A model generated the notes under the pieces. That model was given only the letters and a program-made list of their open reading frames with translations. It was not told where the DNA came from and ran no database searches. A DNA stretch of 64,000 nucleotides from Mucidula mucida (lineage: Eukaryota; Basidiomycota; Agaricomycetes; Agaricales; Physalacriaceae), in NCBI GenBank assembly GCA_015501055.1, contig JADNYV010000064.1, positions 62,001 to 126,000 on the forward strand, written 5' to 3'. Shown piece after piece: positions 1 to 12,303 of this stretch (positions are counted from its first letter, which is position 1; every line of letters begins with the position of its first letter). Made by a program: the position numbers and the translations under genes.

Positions 1-379
1 ATTTCCATTTTCCCCGTTTCTCTGCTATCGTCTCGTCTTGCATCGCATTAGGATATCCTTCTATCTCTTGTTACTCCGTATCGCTATCGTGTTCTGTTTA
101 CATTGTGCTTGTCCAAATTGCATCTGTTGTTGTCCTTGCTTGTGGGTTACCGTGACTTGTTTTTTGCGCTACACGCCTCTTTCTTTATCAACCACCATCT
201 ATATACCACAAACGGGCTTCCTGCGACGCGTCAAAATGTGTCTTATATCTAAACGCGGAATCGTGCTTTCTGTTGATGTGTACGTTTTGACTGTTTCACC
301 ACAGAAGGCCAGGGCATTCAAAGAGTCTATGATAGCGTTCAACGAAGGTCTCGCATTCTTCTAGATTAAATTTCAGGTC

Positions 380-810
380 ATTTCTACTCCCTAGCCATTT
401 CTACTCCCTAGCATTTCTGTCGGTGTATATTCTAGTGCGCATTCTACATACCTCGCTAGCGGACCATACGACTTCGATCGCATCAAGATCACAAGTTGGA
501 AGGATGCGCTCGACTCTGATCCATTTTGCTCCGTCTGTATTTCAGATTGTGCTGACAGGTTGGGTCCGGGAACATTCACAAACCGCTCCTTATTTTCTTC
601 TTCGACCACTGCAATCTCATAACATCCTACTTTGAGCGTCATTGATACGAAGCCAAGTCCCAAGAAACCCATCCACTAAGTCATCACACTCTGGCAAAGG
701 AAACTCGGAGAACACCAAAAAAGGTTATCATTTTGAATATTAGTTTACCGGGTGATATTTTGGGCTATCCCTTACTCGAGGCCAACACCGAACCAGGAGT
801 TATGGTGCAA
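380..810 (+). other. Non-coding spacer between HMG tail and RFC1 piece
   Basis: I recognise no gene here. It begins with a short tandem duplication (catttctactccctag twice, about 379-413). A minus-strand frame (391-672) is conserved in all copies but only because the DNA is nearly identical. The same stretch recurs at about 7219-7669, 14051-14494 and inverted at 23767-24200. A 35-bp core (about 455-490) also lies just upstream of the permease at 21001-21036. Confidence 0.6.
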
Positions 811-3400
811 GAATCTGTACGCGTTTTGGTGGACGCGTCGTCGGACAACCTTCAACGCGTACAGATTTTGTCGTTCTCGGTGACAACGCCGGACCTAGCA
901 AGCTCGCTGCTATCAAGAAACACGGCATCCGCACCCTTGACGAGGACGCGTTCCTCAACCTGATCGCAACGCGAACGGGCACCGGTGAGATTGATGAAAA
1001 GGCGAAGAAGAAGATGGAAAAGGAGCAGAAGGACATCAAGATTGCAGCCAAGGAAATGGAAAAACGCGAGAAACAAGAGGCTAAGGCTTCTGCGTCTAGG
1101 TCGGTCGATACCTTGGAATTTAGTTCGTCGCTGATGTTTTTATGGTAGTGGCCACAAGGGGCCGGATCCGTCAATGCAACTATGGACGACCCGTTATGCC
1201 CCTCAGTCGCTCAAAGAAATATGTGGGAACAAGTCTTCGGTCGAGAAGCTGCTTCTGTGGTTACAGGAATGGTTTGCCATTTACTTTTCAACGATGATTC
1301 TGTTTTAATTTTGTTCAGGCCAGCGAGCTACAAAGCCGACTTTAAGAAACCTGGCAAGAACGCCATGAACACGAATCGCGCCGTCCTCATTACAGGTCCG
1401 CCGGGGATTGGCAAGACGACTAGTGCGCATCTATGTGCCAAACTCGCGGGATATACACCCATCGAATTGAACGCAAGTGATGCTCGAAGCAAAAAACTCG
1501 TCGAGGTATACTATTCAGCATATCATTGTTTCTTGCCTGCTTATCAATTTAAAGAATGGTATGATGTCAACAATACGTCGCTCGATAGCTATATCGGCGG
1601 TAGTAAGGTTTGTACTCTCAGTCTTCGCCAATCCTTTAACTTGACCGATAAACAGCAAACGAACTCGTTGGGTGTTGCCATAACCGACCGAACATGCCTG
1701 ATTATGGATGAGGTTGACGGCATGTCTTCTGGTGATCGTGGAGGAGTTGGTGCTCTGAATGCGTTAATCAAGAAAAGCAAGGTAAGCAAGAACTCGCACT
1801 GCTTTGCGAGATTGACATGAAATCAAGATCCCCATCATATGTATAGCGAACGACAAGGTGCACAAAAGCTCAAGCCGTTACAAGCGACAACGTTCGGCAT
1901 GTCATTTCAGAAGTACGTCTTCGCTAGTCGTTCTACTTCCCCATTTACATTTCCCGTCAGACCGCAAGCCAATCAAGTTCGCTCGCGCATCATGACGATA
2001 ACTTTCAAGGAGAAGATGGATCTTCCAGGGAATGTCATCGACCAGCTTATCACAGGATCGCAGTCCGATATTCGTCAAGTTCTCAATATGCTTTCGACTT
2101 GGAAACTGTCGAGCTCAAAGATGACTTTTGATGAGGGTAAAACCTTGTGCGTTCTTCACTTCACTTGGTTGGAAGTCAGATACTGAGACGGTGATTTCCA
2201 GGACCAAGATGAATGAGAAGTATCAAATCATGAGTCCCTTCGATATCACGTCCAAGATATTGGGACCGTATATGTTCTCGCCGACCGAGAAGAAGTCGCT
2301 TGGTGACAAGATGGAGCTGTATTTTCAAGATCATTCCTTTGTGCCGTTGTTCATTCAGGTGAGTACGATTTCGGGTTTAGGACTCGACTCGGTAATGACA
2401 ACAATCGAAGGAGAACTATCTGAAAAGTCAGCCGACGAAGCTGCGTAACCTCGAGGGGCCAGAAAAGGTCTTGAAGCAGCTCCAGCTTATGGACCGCGCG
2501 GCTTCGTCGATTTCGGACGGCGACCTAGTCGATGGAATGATACACGGGTACGATTACTCTCGTTAGTTGCATTCGAAGAGTGACCTAAAAGACCTTCAGG
2601 CCCGAACAGCATTGGGCTCTCATGCCTCTTCACGCGGTGTGCTCAACGGTTCGCCCAGCATCATTTGTCTTTGGACAAGGAGCGCATTATGGAGGTCCGA
2701 ACGGGATGTCATTCCCTCAGTGAGCACACCTTCTTTTCGCAGATGTTTATAACTCATATGACCGTTTAGGTGGTTGGGTCAGAACTCGAAACAGAGCAAG
2801 CTGAATAGGCAACTTGCTGACATCCAGATCAAAATGCGTCTAAAAGCATCTGGCGATAAACATGAATTGCGGCAGCAGTATATTCCAGCGCTTTACCCGT
2901 ACATCGTGCGGCCTCTGATTGAGGACGGATCGGTGAGGCTAAAGAGAACCAGCCATTTCAAAGTCATCGCTGATAGTTATTTGTAGGACGCCGTCGAAGA
3001 CATCATCGAACGTATGGATGGATATTACCTGAACAAGGAAGACTGGGACAGTGTCGTCGAGCTGGGTGTCGACACGAATAAGGACGACATCATTTTAAAG
3101 AAGATCCCAGGTGCCGTCAAGGCGGCGTTTACGCGGAAATACAACGCGACCGAGCATCCGATTGCGTATCACAAGGCGCAGGATTTGGGCAAGGCCCCGA
3201 AGAAGCTGGCGTCTGCTGGGGAGAAGCCCGATTTGGAGGACGCGTTTGAGATGGATGAGGATGTTGCGGAGGGGTCGGATGAGGAGGAGTCGAGTGGCAG
3301 TGGTGGGAGAGGGAAGAAGAAGGATGGGATTGAGGGTGACAAGTTGCTGCAGGTTGCAAAGGCGAAGAAGAAGCCGAGGAAGAGTGCGGCTGGGAAATAG
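810..3400 (+). pseudogene. RFC1: RFC1 (clamp-loader large subunit), N-terminus missing, copy A
   Basis: Translation over about 12 exons gives the end of a BRCT domain ([15 protein letters not shown]), the RFC1 sequence [11 protein letters not shown], Walker [10 protein letters not shown], sensor-like ELNASDARS, Walker [10 protein letters not shown] and the RFC1 C-terminal domain ending in a Lys-rich tail before the stop at 3400. RFC1 is the large subunit of replication factor C, which loads PCNA on DNA. No start codon or N-terminal half precedes the BRCT piece. Relative to copies B and C this copy lacks one A near 1563 and one G near 1856, each shifting frame inside the ATPase. It is therefore broken, unless these are sequencing errors. 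Confidence 0.88.
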
Positions 3401-3666
3401 TCACTTCGTGTATCTATTAGTGCGGTCTTCAGACTCACTAATTTTGGTTATCTTGTGTCAGTGCTCTAGCAAATTCGGAAACAGCAGGTATGTCCTGACT
3501 GCCAGGTGCGAGGTAAATGTTACTGGAGAATGTTGCTTCGGAGTGGCGTTTGTGTCGTTTGTTAACAGCATCGGAGGGAGACAGGCTCATGCGATCCTCA
3601 AGTACCCGCGTCGCATAATCAAGGTAGGCCCCGCAAAGAAGTTTAATCGTACAGACGCTTTCTAGC

Positions 3667-3720
3667 CTCGCGAACTTTTCTCATGAGATAAAAGTGTATC
3701 TCATGAGAAAAGTTCGCGAG
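3667..3720. repeat. Perfect hairpin, 23-bp arms, 8-nt loop (unit A)
   Basis: Arms 3667-3689 and 3698-3720 are exact reverse complements (ctcgcgaac..catgagat). It lies about 270 bp after the RFC1 stop. The right arm end coincides with the point where similarity to the RIC8 3' flank begins, so it marks a rearrangement junction. Confidence 0.9.
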
Positions 3721-3805
3721 ACGCGGACACTAAGATGAACTGCAAGATTGGAATACCTCTGATTACAATAATGTAGTCTTTTCGTTGTCTATGTTCACAA
3801 TGTTC
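3718..3805 (+). repeat. Fragment of RIC8 3' flank (unit A)
   Basis: Reverse complement of this stretch resembles 28472-28560, immediately downstream of the RIC8 stop codon: both share gaacatagacaac, ttattgt and agtgtccgcgtctc in the same order. It recurs in units B (about 10578-10665) and C (about 17404-17491). Confidence 0.65.
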
Positions 3806-3905
3806 TTCGGGTTTGAGTTGAGCTGTTTGTGATGGACAGGCGTGTTGCAGATCGGTAGCACACGTAAGCGTCTTGATGCCATTTTCCTTCCGAACCGCTA
3901 TGGAC

Positions 3906-5400
3906 ATTTGCTAGCCTAGACCCAAGCGTTCCAGGCTAGACATTTGCGAACTGCAAGAATAACTTCGAGTCGCGCAGCCTTAGCCACTATTTCTGGTAAA
4001 TGGCGAACAGCCACCTTATTTCTCCTTCGTTCGTTCTGAAAATTTGTACAGGGGTGTCTTTGGCGTATTACCGCGTTTAAACTGTGTTCGTGAAGGCAAA
4101 CCTCAACGTCACGTCTGCATTCCTTCACCCCTATACTGTGCCCTAGCACTTCATGTCCCTGGTTCTTGCGCGTCCACATATGCGTGTAACTGGACACACG
4201 CGTGGTGCAGGACCCAGTGGTTGATCCAGCAATCGCTGGGATGCCATTCTTCTTCTTTTATGTCGACTCTGCAACGCGCGTGGCATTCACGTCTCCGTTC
4301 TCCCAGCCAGCGCATACTTACTTTGTCAGCTGAGCAGAAAAAGGTATGTGCTGGGCTCATACTTGTGGCACTCCATAACGATTTGTGTGCTAGGTTATTC
4401 TGGGTAGAAGAACTTGGACTAGTCAATGTTTTGCCATCGTTGCACATGAATCCTGACAATCGTTTGACTGGCCTCCTTGAGCCATGGCGGCCTCCTGAAT
4501 TCATCGCGACGTATATGCTTTCGCTGGCGCTCGCAGCTCTACTTTGCGAAGTCCTTCATCCCTTAGGAGACGTCGCAAACAACACATTGACATCGGTTTC
4601 TTTCCCATGAATCCCAGTCGCAATCAAACCCCTTAGGAGATAGAAAACAAGTAACGTTGACAGAACCCGTTCCCTTCGTGCACGGAGGCTGTTCCAACGA
4701 GACGCGATGGCGAACATGGCCATTGCAAGCTTCCCAACTTCGCACTGGGAAGAGAAGAGGCGGGACGTCCCCCTCGAGATGCGGACGACGGTGCTCCGAC
4801 AGGAACGCGCACACTCCTGATTTCTAAGGCGGCAATTACGGGGCTTTGACCTGATCTGTGGGGGTGTGGCTTGGCGTGGCGGCTCTCCGAGGAGACGTAA
4901 ACGCGCTCACGTGGCACTGCACTCTTCTGCGCATGAGCGTATACTGCACTAATTCGACCGGATCCTTAATCCTCGACGAAACCGGCCTCGCTTGTCTCAG
5001 CTATGGCCTCACAAGGTTCCTGGGCTTGCGCCCTCATGGACTCGGCTGGAAGAGGCGCGCGCCCGATTTGCCTCTTACTCGCCGCTTGAAGCTGGATTCT
5101 TCCTTGGATGATGATATCCTGCGTCTTGGGGAACGTGTCACACAGAATGTCTCGCTATGGCATATGGATCGACTCAGCGTCAAGGCGGTGATCGCAGGCC
5201 GAGTGGCTTGGTGCCTCAATGTGGCGCAATTATTTGTGGTGCGAGATTGTGAGAGATTCATTACTTCGTGCCTTGAAAACAATCAAACTAACATTCTATA
5301 CTACTCCAGAGGCCTTGTATCAATTAAACGACCTCGCTTTGATGTTTTTCCTTTTCCAGCGAGCGGCACGTGATCACTGACCAAAATCAGGGCTAGACGC
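3906..5400 (+). other. Unidentified degenerate region upstream of HMG gene (unit A)
   Basis: Open stretches with intron-like gaps (for example 4344-4392) read on the plus strand, such as DPVVDPAIAGMPF and KWRTATLFLLRSF, but no frame stays open and I do not recognise a family. Similar sequence lies at about 10768-12240, 17592-19090 and inverted at 26050-27770, where one segment is itself duplicated. It may be an old gene remnant. The last ~100 bp holds the promoter of the HMG gene. Confidence 0.4.
5367..5372. promoter_or_regulatory. E-box CACGTG upstream of HMG-1
   Basis: Palindromic cacgtg, followed by atc, 96 bp before the HMG start codon. The same element stands before the other HMG copies (12203, 19053, 26066). 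The octamer atcacgtg (either strand) is shared with the X-gene promoters farther right. Confidence 0.45.
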
Positions 5401-5467
5401 GCTTTGTCTTTTGTTCACAGCCTACCACCATCGTCACTCATCACACAAATTTTCATCTATATCAGTC

Positions 5468-6657
5468 ATGGCACCACGAGCTCCTCGCATTGCAGCTCCT
5501 GATCTTACAGAAGAGCTCAAGACGAGATATACGGCGTCGTTTGCGCATATCCCGAACAAAGACGATGTCCTAACATTGCAGGAAACGAGAGCGGCCCTTC
5601 AACCAAAGAAGAGGAAAGCCGGTGTAGAGGAGGAACATGTCGACCGTCCCGCCAACAGGTTTATGCTTTACAAGGCGTGGATGTCCGATGAGTTGTCCGC
5701 AAGTCTCTGTGCAGAGCTCAAGGCCACATACGGCCCACTGTGGTTCGACATGTTTTCGAAGGTGGTCTCATACCATTGGAAGCGTTTGGGCACGGAGGCC
5801 GAGGCATTTTGGCAGGAAATGCAGGAGGAAACGAAGCAGAGACACGCAGAGGCCCATCAGGGTTACAAGTATCATCCGGCGAAACCGGGCGAAGGGAAAG
5901 CGGCAAAGAAGCGCAAGATGAAGAGTTCCAAGTCCTCGGCGAGGGTATCCCCTCCCAAAACACAGACGCCAGTGTGGGACGCGGCGCTGGAGCCCTTCCA
6001 GTTTACATTCCAAATCGAGAGCCCATTGGTGAATGCACCACAACAATTCACGAATGCCCCGTTGCCCCCGGTCAATGGGCAAGAACACGCTCAATCGCGA
6101 GACCATTTCGCCCCGCAGCCTTTTGTCGACGCGTCGTCTGAGGTATGTGCTTTGTTCGCCTCTTTGTCTTCGTCTCATTTGTTCTCTTAGCAGCCATCTG
6201 CATTCAGCGGTAATGAATTCCATGGGCACCAAAAACATGCCGTCCCTGGTCCCTTGAATGAGGTATGTGCATTGTTTGATGACTGTTTGTTCTCGTCTCA
6301 TGATTCTTCAAGCAGGACACGGCTGAACCATCGTACACCCTCGATGCATTCAACGGAGAGGCTTTTCTCACCGACTACAATCCGGTTCCGGTATGTGTAT
6401 TGTCCTCACTTGAATCTTGGTCTTTGGCTAACAAATCCACTTGCCAGTTTACCGCGCCACGGAACGTTAACCAGTCTCTGCAAGACGAGATCATTACAAT
6501 CTGCCGCCATTTCTTTCAGCCCGAACTTGAACGGCGTATCAATTTTGATGAGATAGAGCGGGACGATCCGCTCATCACCTCCATGTCTGATGAGGACCAG
6601 GACATTTTCAAGACGAGGCTTCATGCACGCGCTGCATTCCCTCTCTGGATGTTCTAG
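5468..6657 (+). CDS. HMG-box DNA-binding protein, copy 1
   Basis: Four exons (5468-6142, 6191-6262, 6316-6390, 6448-6657) join to 343 residues. A single HMG box spans about residues 59-138: it starts RPANRFMLYKAW, has the internal W residues and KQRHAEAHQGYKYHPAKP, and is followed by a KKRK basic patch (a likely nuclear localisation signal). The C-terminal part is Gln/Pro-rich and ends AAFPLWMF. HMG boxes bend DNA; fungal relatives are transcription regulators, some of mating and development, but nothing here shows the target. The start is the first ATG after the CACGTG element. All introns are GT..AG and about 50 nt. Differs from copy 4 in exon 2. Confidence 0.85.
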
Positions 6658-7668
6658 GCCTAGGATTTCTTTTTTTCTTTCTCGCTGTTTTGTTTATATT
6701 TACATCTTCTTGACATTCATCCTCATCGCATGTCTTGTTTTCTCCGTCTCTTTGCTACATATTGCATTGTCACATCCATCGCATTTACGATACCCGTACA
6801 TATTCCAACATCCATCTCTCTGTTCATATCGTATTGCTATCGTTTCCCGTCTACATTTCCATTTTCCCCGTTTCTCTGCTATCGTCTCGTCTTGCATCGC
6901 ATTAGGATATCCTTCTATCTCTTGTTACTCCGTATCGCTATCGTGTTCTGTTTACATTGTGCTTGTCCAAATTGCATCTGTTGTTGTCCTTGCTTGTGTG
7001 TTACCGTGACTTGTTTTTTTGCGCTACACGCCTCTTTCTTTATCAACCACCATCTATATACCACAAACGGGCTTCCTGCGACGCGTCAAAATGTGTCTTA
7101 TATCTAAACGCGGAATCGTGCTTTCTGTTGATGTGTACGTTTTGACTGTTTCACCACAGAAGGCCAGGGCATTCAAAGAGTCTATGATAGCGTTCAACGA
7201 AGGTCTCGCATTCTTCTAGATTAAATTTCAGGTCATTTCTACTCCCTAGCCATTTCTACTCCCTAGCATTTCTGTCGGTGTATATTCTAGTGCGCATTCT
7301 ACATACCTCGCTTACAGCGCGGACCATACGACTTCGATCGCATCAAGATCACAAGTTGGAAGGATGCGCTCGACTCTGATCCATTTTGCTCCGTCTGTAT
7401 TTCAGATTGTGCTGACAGGTTGGGTCCGGGAACATTCACAAACCGCTCCTTATTTTCTTCTTCGACCACTGCAATCTCATAACATCCTACTTTGAGCGTC
7501 ATTGATACGAAGCCAAGTCCCAAGAAACCCATCCACTAAGTCATCACACTCTGGCAAAGGAAACTCGGAGAACACCAAAAAGGTTATCATTTTGAATATT
7601 AGTTTACCGGGTGATATTTTGGGCTATCCCTTACTCGAGGCCAACACCGAACCAGGAGTTATGGTGCA

Positions 7669-10258
7669 AGAATCTGTACGCGTTTTGGTGGACGCGTCGT
7701 CGGACAACCTTCAACGCGTACAGATTTTGTCGTTCTCGGTGACAACGCCGGACCTAGCAAGCTCGCTGCTATCAAGAAACACGGCATCCGCACCCTTGAC
7801 GAGGACGCGTTCCTCAACCTGATCGCAACGCGAACGGGCACCGGTGAGATTGATGAAAAGGCGAAGAAGAAGATGGAAAAGGAGCAGAAGGACATCAAGA
7901 TTGCAGCCAAGGAAATGGAAAAACGCGAGAAACAAGAGGCTAAGGCTTCTGCGTCTAGGTTGGTCGATACCTTGGAATTTAGTTCGTCGCTGATGTTTTT
8001 ATGGTAGTGGCCACAAGGGGCCGGATCCGTCAATGCAACTATGGACGACCCGTTATGCCCCTCAGTCGCTCAAAGAAATATGTGGGAACAAGTCTTCGGT
8101 CGAGAAGCTGCTTCTGTGGTTACAGGAATGGTTTGCCATTTACTTTTCAACGATGATTCTGTTTTAATTTTGTTCAGGCCAGCGAGCTACAAAGCCGACT
8201 TTAAGAAACCTGGCAAGAACGCCATGAACACGAATCGCGCCGTCCTCATTACAGGTCCGCCGGGGATTGGCAAGACGACTAGTGCGCATCTATGTGCCAA
8301 ACTCGCGGGATATACACCCATCGAATTGAACGCAAGTGATGCTCGAAGCAAAAAACTCGTCGAGGTATACTATTCAGCATATCATTGTTTCTTGCCTGCT
8401 TATCAATTTAAAGAATGGTATGAATGTCAACAATACGTCGCTCGATAGCTATATCGGCGGTAGTAAGGTTTGTACTCTCAGTCTTCGCCAATCCTTTAAC
8501 TTGACCGATAAACAGCAAACGAACTCGTTGGGTGTTGCCATAACCGACCGAACATGCCTGATTATGGATGAGGTTGACGGCATGTCTTCTGGTGATCGTG
8601 GAGGAGTTGGTGCTCTGAATGCGTTAATCAAGAAAAGCAAGGTAAGCAAGAACTCGCACTGCTTTGCGAGATTGACATGAAATCAAGATCCCCATCATAT
8701 GTATAGCGAACGACAAGGGTGCACAAAAGCTCAAGCCGTTACAAGCGACAACGTTCGGCATGTCATTTCAGAAGTACGTCTTCGCTAGTCGTTCTACTTC
8801 CCCATTTACATTTCCCGTCAGACCGCAAGCCAATCAAGTTCGCTCGCGCATCATGACGATAACTTTCAAGGAGAAGATGGATCTTCCAGGGAATGTCATC
8901 GACCAGCTTATCACAGGATCGCAGTCCGATATTCGTCAAGTTCTCAATATGCTTTCGACTTGGAAACTGTCGAGCTCAAAGATGACTTTTGATGAGGGTA
9001 AAACCTTGTGCGTTCTTCACTTCACTTGGTTGGAAGTCAGATACTGAGACGGTGATTTCCAGGACCAAGATGAATGAGAAGTATCAAATCATGAGTCCCT
9101 TCGATATCACGTCCAAGATATTGGGACCGTATATGTTCTCGCCGACCGAGAAGAAGTCGCTTGGTGACAAGATGGAGCTGTATTTTCAAGATCATTCCTT
9201 TGTGCCGTTGTTCATTCAGGTGAGTACGATTTCGGGTTTAGGACTCGACTCGGTAATGACAACAATCGAAGGAGAACTATCTGAAAAGTCAGCCGACGAA
9301 GCTGCGTAACCTCGAGGGGCCAGAAAAGGTCTTGAAGCAGCTCCAGCTTATGGACCGCGCGGCTTCGTCGATTTCGGACGGCGACCTAGTCGATGGAATG
9401 ATACACGGGTACGATTACTCTCGTTAGTTGCATTCGAAGAGTGACCTAAAAGACCTTCAGGCCCGAACAGCATTGGGCTCTCATGCCTCTTCACGCGGTG
9501 TGCTCAACGGTTCGCCCAGCATCATTTGTCTTTGGACAAGGAGCGCATTATGGAGGTCCGAACGGGATGTCATTCCCTCAGTGAGCACACCTTCTTTTCG
9601 CAGATGTTTATAACTCATATGACCGTTTAGGTGGTTGGGTCAGAACTCGAAACAGAGCAAGCTGAATAGGCAACTTGCTGACATCCAGATCAAAATGCGT
9701 CTAAAAGCATCTGGCGATAAACATGAATTGCGGCAGCAGTATATTCCAGCGCTTTACCCGTACATCGTGCGGCCTCTGATTGAGGACGGATCGGTGAGGC
9801 TAAAGAGAACCAGCCATTTCAAAGTCATCGCTGATAGTTATTTGTAGGACGCCGTCGAAGACATCATCGAACGTATGGATGGATATTACCTGAACAAGGA
9901 AGACTGGGACAGTGTCGTCGAGCTGGGTGTCGACACGAATAAGGACGACATCATTTTAAAGAAGATCCCAGGTGCCGTCAAGGCGGCGTTTACGCGGAAA
10001 TACAACGCGACCGAGCATCCGATTGCGTATCACAAGGCGCAGGATTTGGGCAAGGCCCCGAAGAAGCTGGCGTCTGCTGGGGAGAAGCCCGATTTGGAGG
10101 ACGCGTTTGAGATGGATGAGGATGTTGCGGAGGGTCGGATGAGGAGGAGTCGAGTGGCAGTGGTGGGAGAGGGAAGAAGAAGGATGGGATTGAGGGTGAC
10201 AAGTTGCTGCAGGTTGCAAAGGCGAAGAAGAAGCCGAGGAAGAGTGCGGCTGGGAAAT
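7669..10258 (+). pseudogene. RFC1: RFC1, N-terminus missing, copy B
   Basis: Same exon plan as copy A with the BRCT remnant, Walker A/B and RFC1 C-terminal domain. The two ATPase frameshifts of copy A are absent. One G is missing near 10131 (gagggtcgg instead of gaggggtcgg), which shifts the last 40 or so residues out of frame past the normal stop at 10258 to 10525. The missing 5' half is identical to the other copies, so truncation preceded amplification. Confidence 0.88.
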
Positions 10259-10526
10259 AGTCACTTCGTGTATCTATTAGTGCGGTCTTCAGACTCACTA
10301 ATTTTGGTTATCTTGTGTCAGTGCTCTAGCAAATTCGGAAACAGCAGGTATGTCCTGACTGCCAGGTGCGAGGTAAATGTTACTGGAGAATGTTGCTTCG
10401 GAGTGGCGTTTGTGTCGTTTGTTAACAGCATCGGAGGGAGACAGGCTCATGCGATCCTCAAGTACCCGCGTCGCATAATCAAGGTAGGCCCCGCAAAGAA
10501 GTTTAATCGTACAGACGCTTTCTAGC

Positions 10527-10580
10527 CTCGCGAACTTTTCTCATGAGATAAAAGTGTATCTCATGAGAAAAGTTCGCGAG
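10527..10580. repeat. Perfect hairpin, 23-bp arms (unit B)
   Basis: Identical to the hairpin at 3667-3720, again between the RFC1 piece and the RIC8-flank fragment. Confidence 0.9.
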
Positions 10581-10767
10581 ACGCGGACACTAAGATGAAC
10601 TGCAAGATTGGAATACCTCTGATTACAATAATGTAGTCTTTTCGTTGTCTATGTTCACAATGTTCTTCGGGTTTGAGTTGAGCTGTTTGTGATGGACAGG
10701 CGTGTTGCAGATCGGTAGCACACGTAAGCGTCTTGATGCCATTTTCCTTCCGAACCGCTATGGACAT

Positions 10768-12240
10768 TTGCTAGCCTAGACCCAAGCGTTCCAGGAATAA
10801 CTTCGAGTCGCGCAGCCTTAGCCACTATTTCTGGTAAATGGCGAACAGCCACCTTATTTCTCCTTCGTTCGTTCTGAAAATTTGTACAGGGGTGTCTTTG
10901 GCGTATTACCGCGTTTAAACTGTGTTCGTGAAGGCAAACCTCAACGTCACGTCTGCATTCCTTCACCCCTATACTGTGCCCTAGCACTTCATGTCCCTGG
11001 TTCTTGCGCGTCCACATATGCGTGTAACTGGACACACGCGTGGTGCAGGACCCAGTGGTTGATCCAGCAATCGCTGGATGCCATTCTTCTTCTTTTATGT
11101 CGACTCTGCAACGCGCGTGGCATTCACGTCTCCGTTCTCCCAGCCAGCGCATACTTACTTTGTCAGCTGAGCAGAAAAAGGTATGTGCTGGGCTCATACT
11201 TGTGGCACTCCATAACGATTTGTGTGCTAGGTTATTCTGGGTAGAAGAACTTGGACTAGTCAATGTTTTGCCATCGTTGCACATGAATCCTGACAATCGT
11301 TTGACTGGCCTCCTTGAGCCATGGCGGCCTCCTGAATTCATCGCGACGTATATGCTTTCGCTGGCGCTCGCAGCTCTACTTTGCGAAGTCCTTCATCCCT
11401 TAGGAGACGTCGCAAACAACACATTGACATCGGTTTCTTTCCCATGAATCCCAGTCGCAATCAAACCCCTTAGGAGATAGAAAACAAGTAACGTTGACAG
11501 AACCCGTTCCCTTCGTGCACGGAGGCTGTTCCAACGAGACGCGATGGCGAACATGGCCATTGCAAGCTTCCCAACTTCGCACTGGGAAGAGAAGAGGCGG
11601 GACGTCCCCCTCGAGATGCGGACGACGGTGCTCCGACAGGAACGCGCACACTCCTGATTTCTAAGGCGGCAATTACGGGGCTTTGACCTGATCTGTGGGG
11701 GTGTGGCTTGGCGTGGCGGCTCTCCGAGGAGACGTAAACGCGCTCACGTGGCACTGCACTCTTCTGCGCATGAGCGTATACTGCACTAATTCGACCGGAT
11801 CCTTAATCCTCGACGAAACCGGCCTCGCTTGTCTCAGCTATGGCCTCACAAGGTTCCTGGCTTGCGCCCTCATGGACTCGCCTGGAAGAGGCGCGCGCCC
11901 GATTTGCCTCTTACTCGCCGCTTGAAGCTGGATTCTTCCTTGGATGATGATATCCTGCGTCTTGGGGAACGTGTCACACAGAATGTCTCGCTATGGCATA
12001 TGGATCGACTCAGCGTCAAGGCGGTGATCGCAGGCCGAGTGGCTTGGTGCCTCAATGTGGCGCAATTATTTGTGGTGCGAGATTGTGAGAGATTCATTAC
12101 TTCGTGCCTTGAAAACAATCAAACTAACATTCTATACTACTCCAGAGGCCTTGTATCAATTAAACGACCTCGCTTTGATGTTTTTCCTTTTCCAGCGAGC
12201 GGCACGTGATCACTGACCAAAATCAGGGCTAGACGCGCTT
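10768..12240 (+). other. Unidentified degenerate region upstream of HMG gene (unit B)
   Basis: Counterpart of 3906-5400, with a ~20-bp deletion near 10795 and single-base changes (for example one G fewer near 11078). No family recognised. Confidence 0.4.
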
Positions 12241-12303
12241 TGTCTTTTGTTCACAGCCTACCACCATCGTCACTCATCACACAAATTTTCATCTATATCA
12301 GTC

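Larger units (their letters stand above)
1..6854 (+). repeat. Tandem unit A (~6.85 kb, first of three)
   Basis: Base 1 of the window matches 6855, 13688 and about 20542, so this is one full period of a head-to-tail array. Order within the period: 3' tail of the HMG gene, a spacer (about 380-810), RFC1 lacking its N-terminus, a hairpin, a piece of RIC8 3' flank, an unidentified region, then the HMG-box gene. Copies are nearly identical, so the amplification is recent or the copies are homogenised. The array may extend left of the window. Confidence 0.93.

Noticed and set aside
391..672. Minus-strand gene in the spacer, conserved in all units
   Set aside because: Conservation equals that of surrounding non-coding DNA, and no homologue or splice context supports it.
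1182..1820. Separate bacterial-like ATPase gene starting at 1182
   Set aside because: The Walker motif belongs to RFC1; the long frame only runs through because copy A lost a base and reads across introns.
3129..3438. Ser/Pro-rich minus-strand genes near RFC1 ends
   Set aside because: They are shadows of the Lys/Glu-rich RFC1 C-terminal exon.
5468..6657. Mating-type locus based on the HMG boxes
   Set aside because: In Agaricomycetes mating type is set by homeodomain and pheromone/receptor genes; none is present, and HMG-box proteins are numerous in these genomes.
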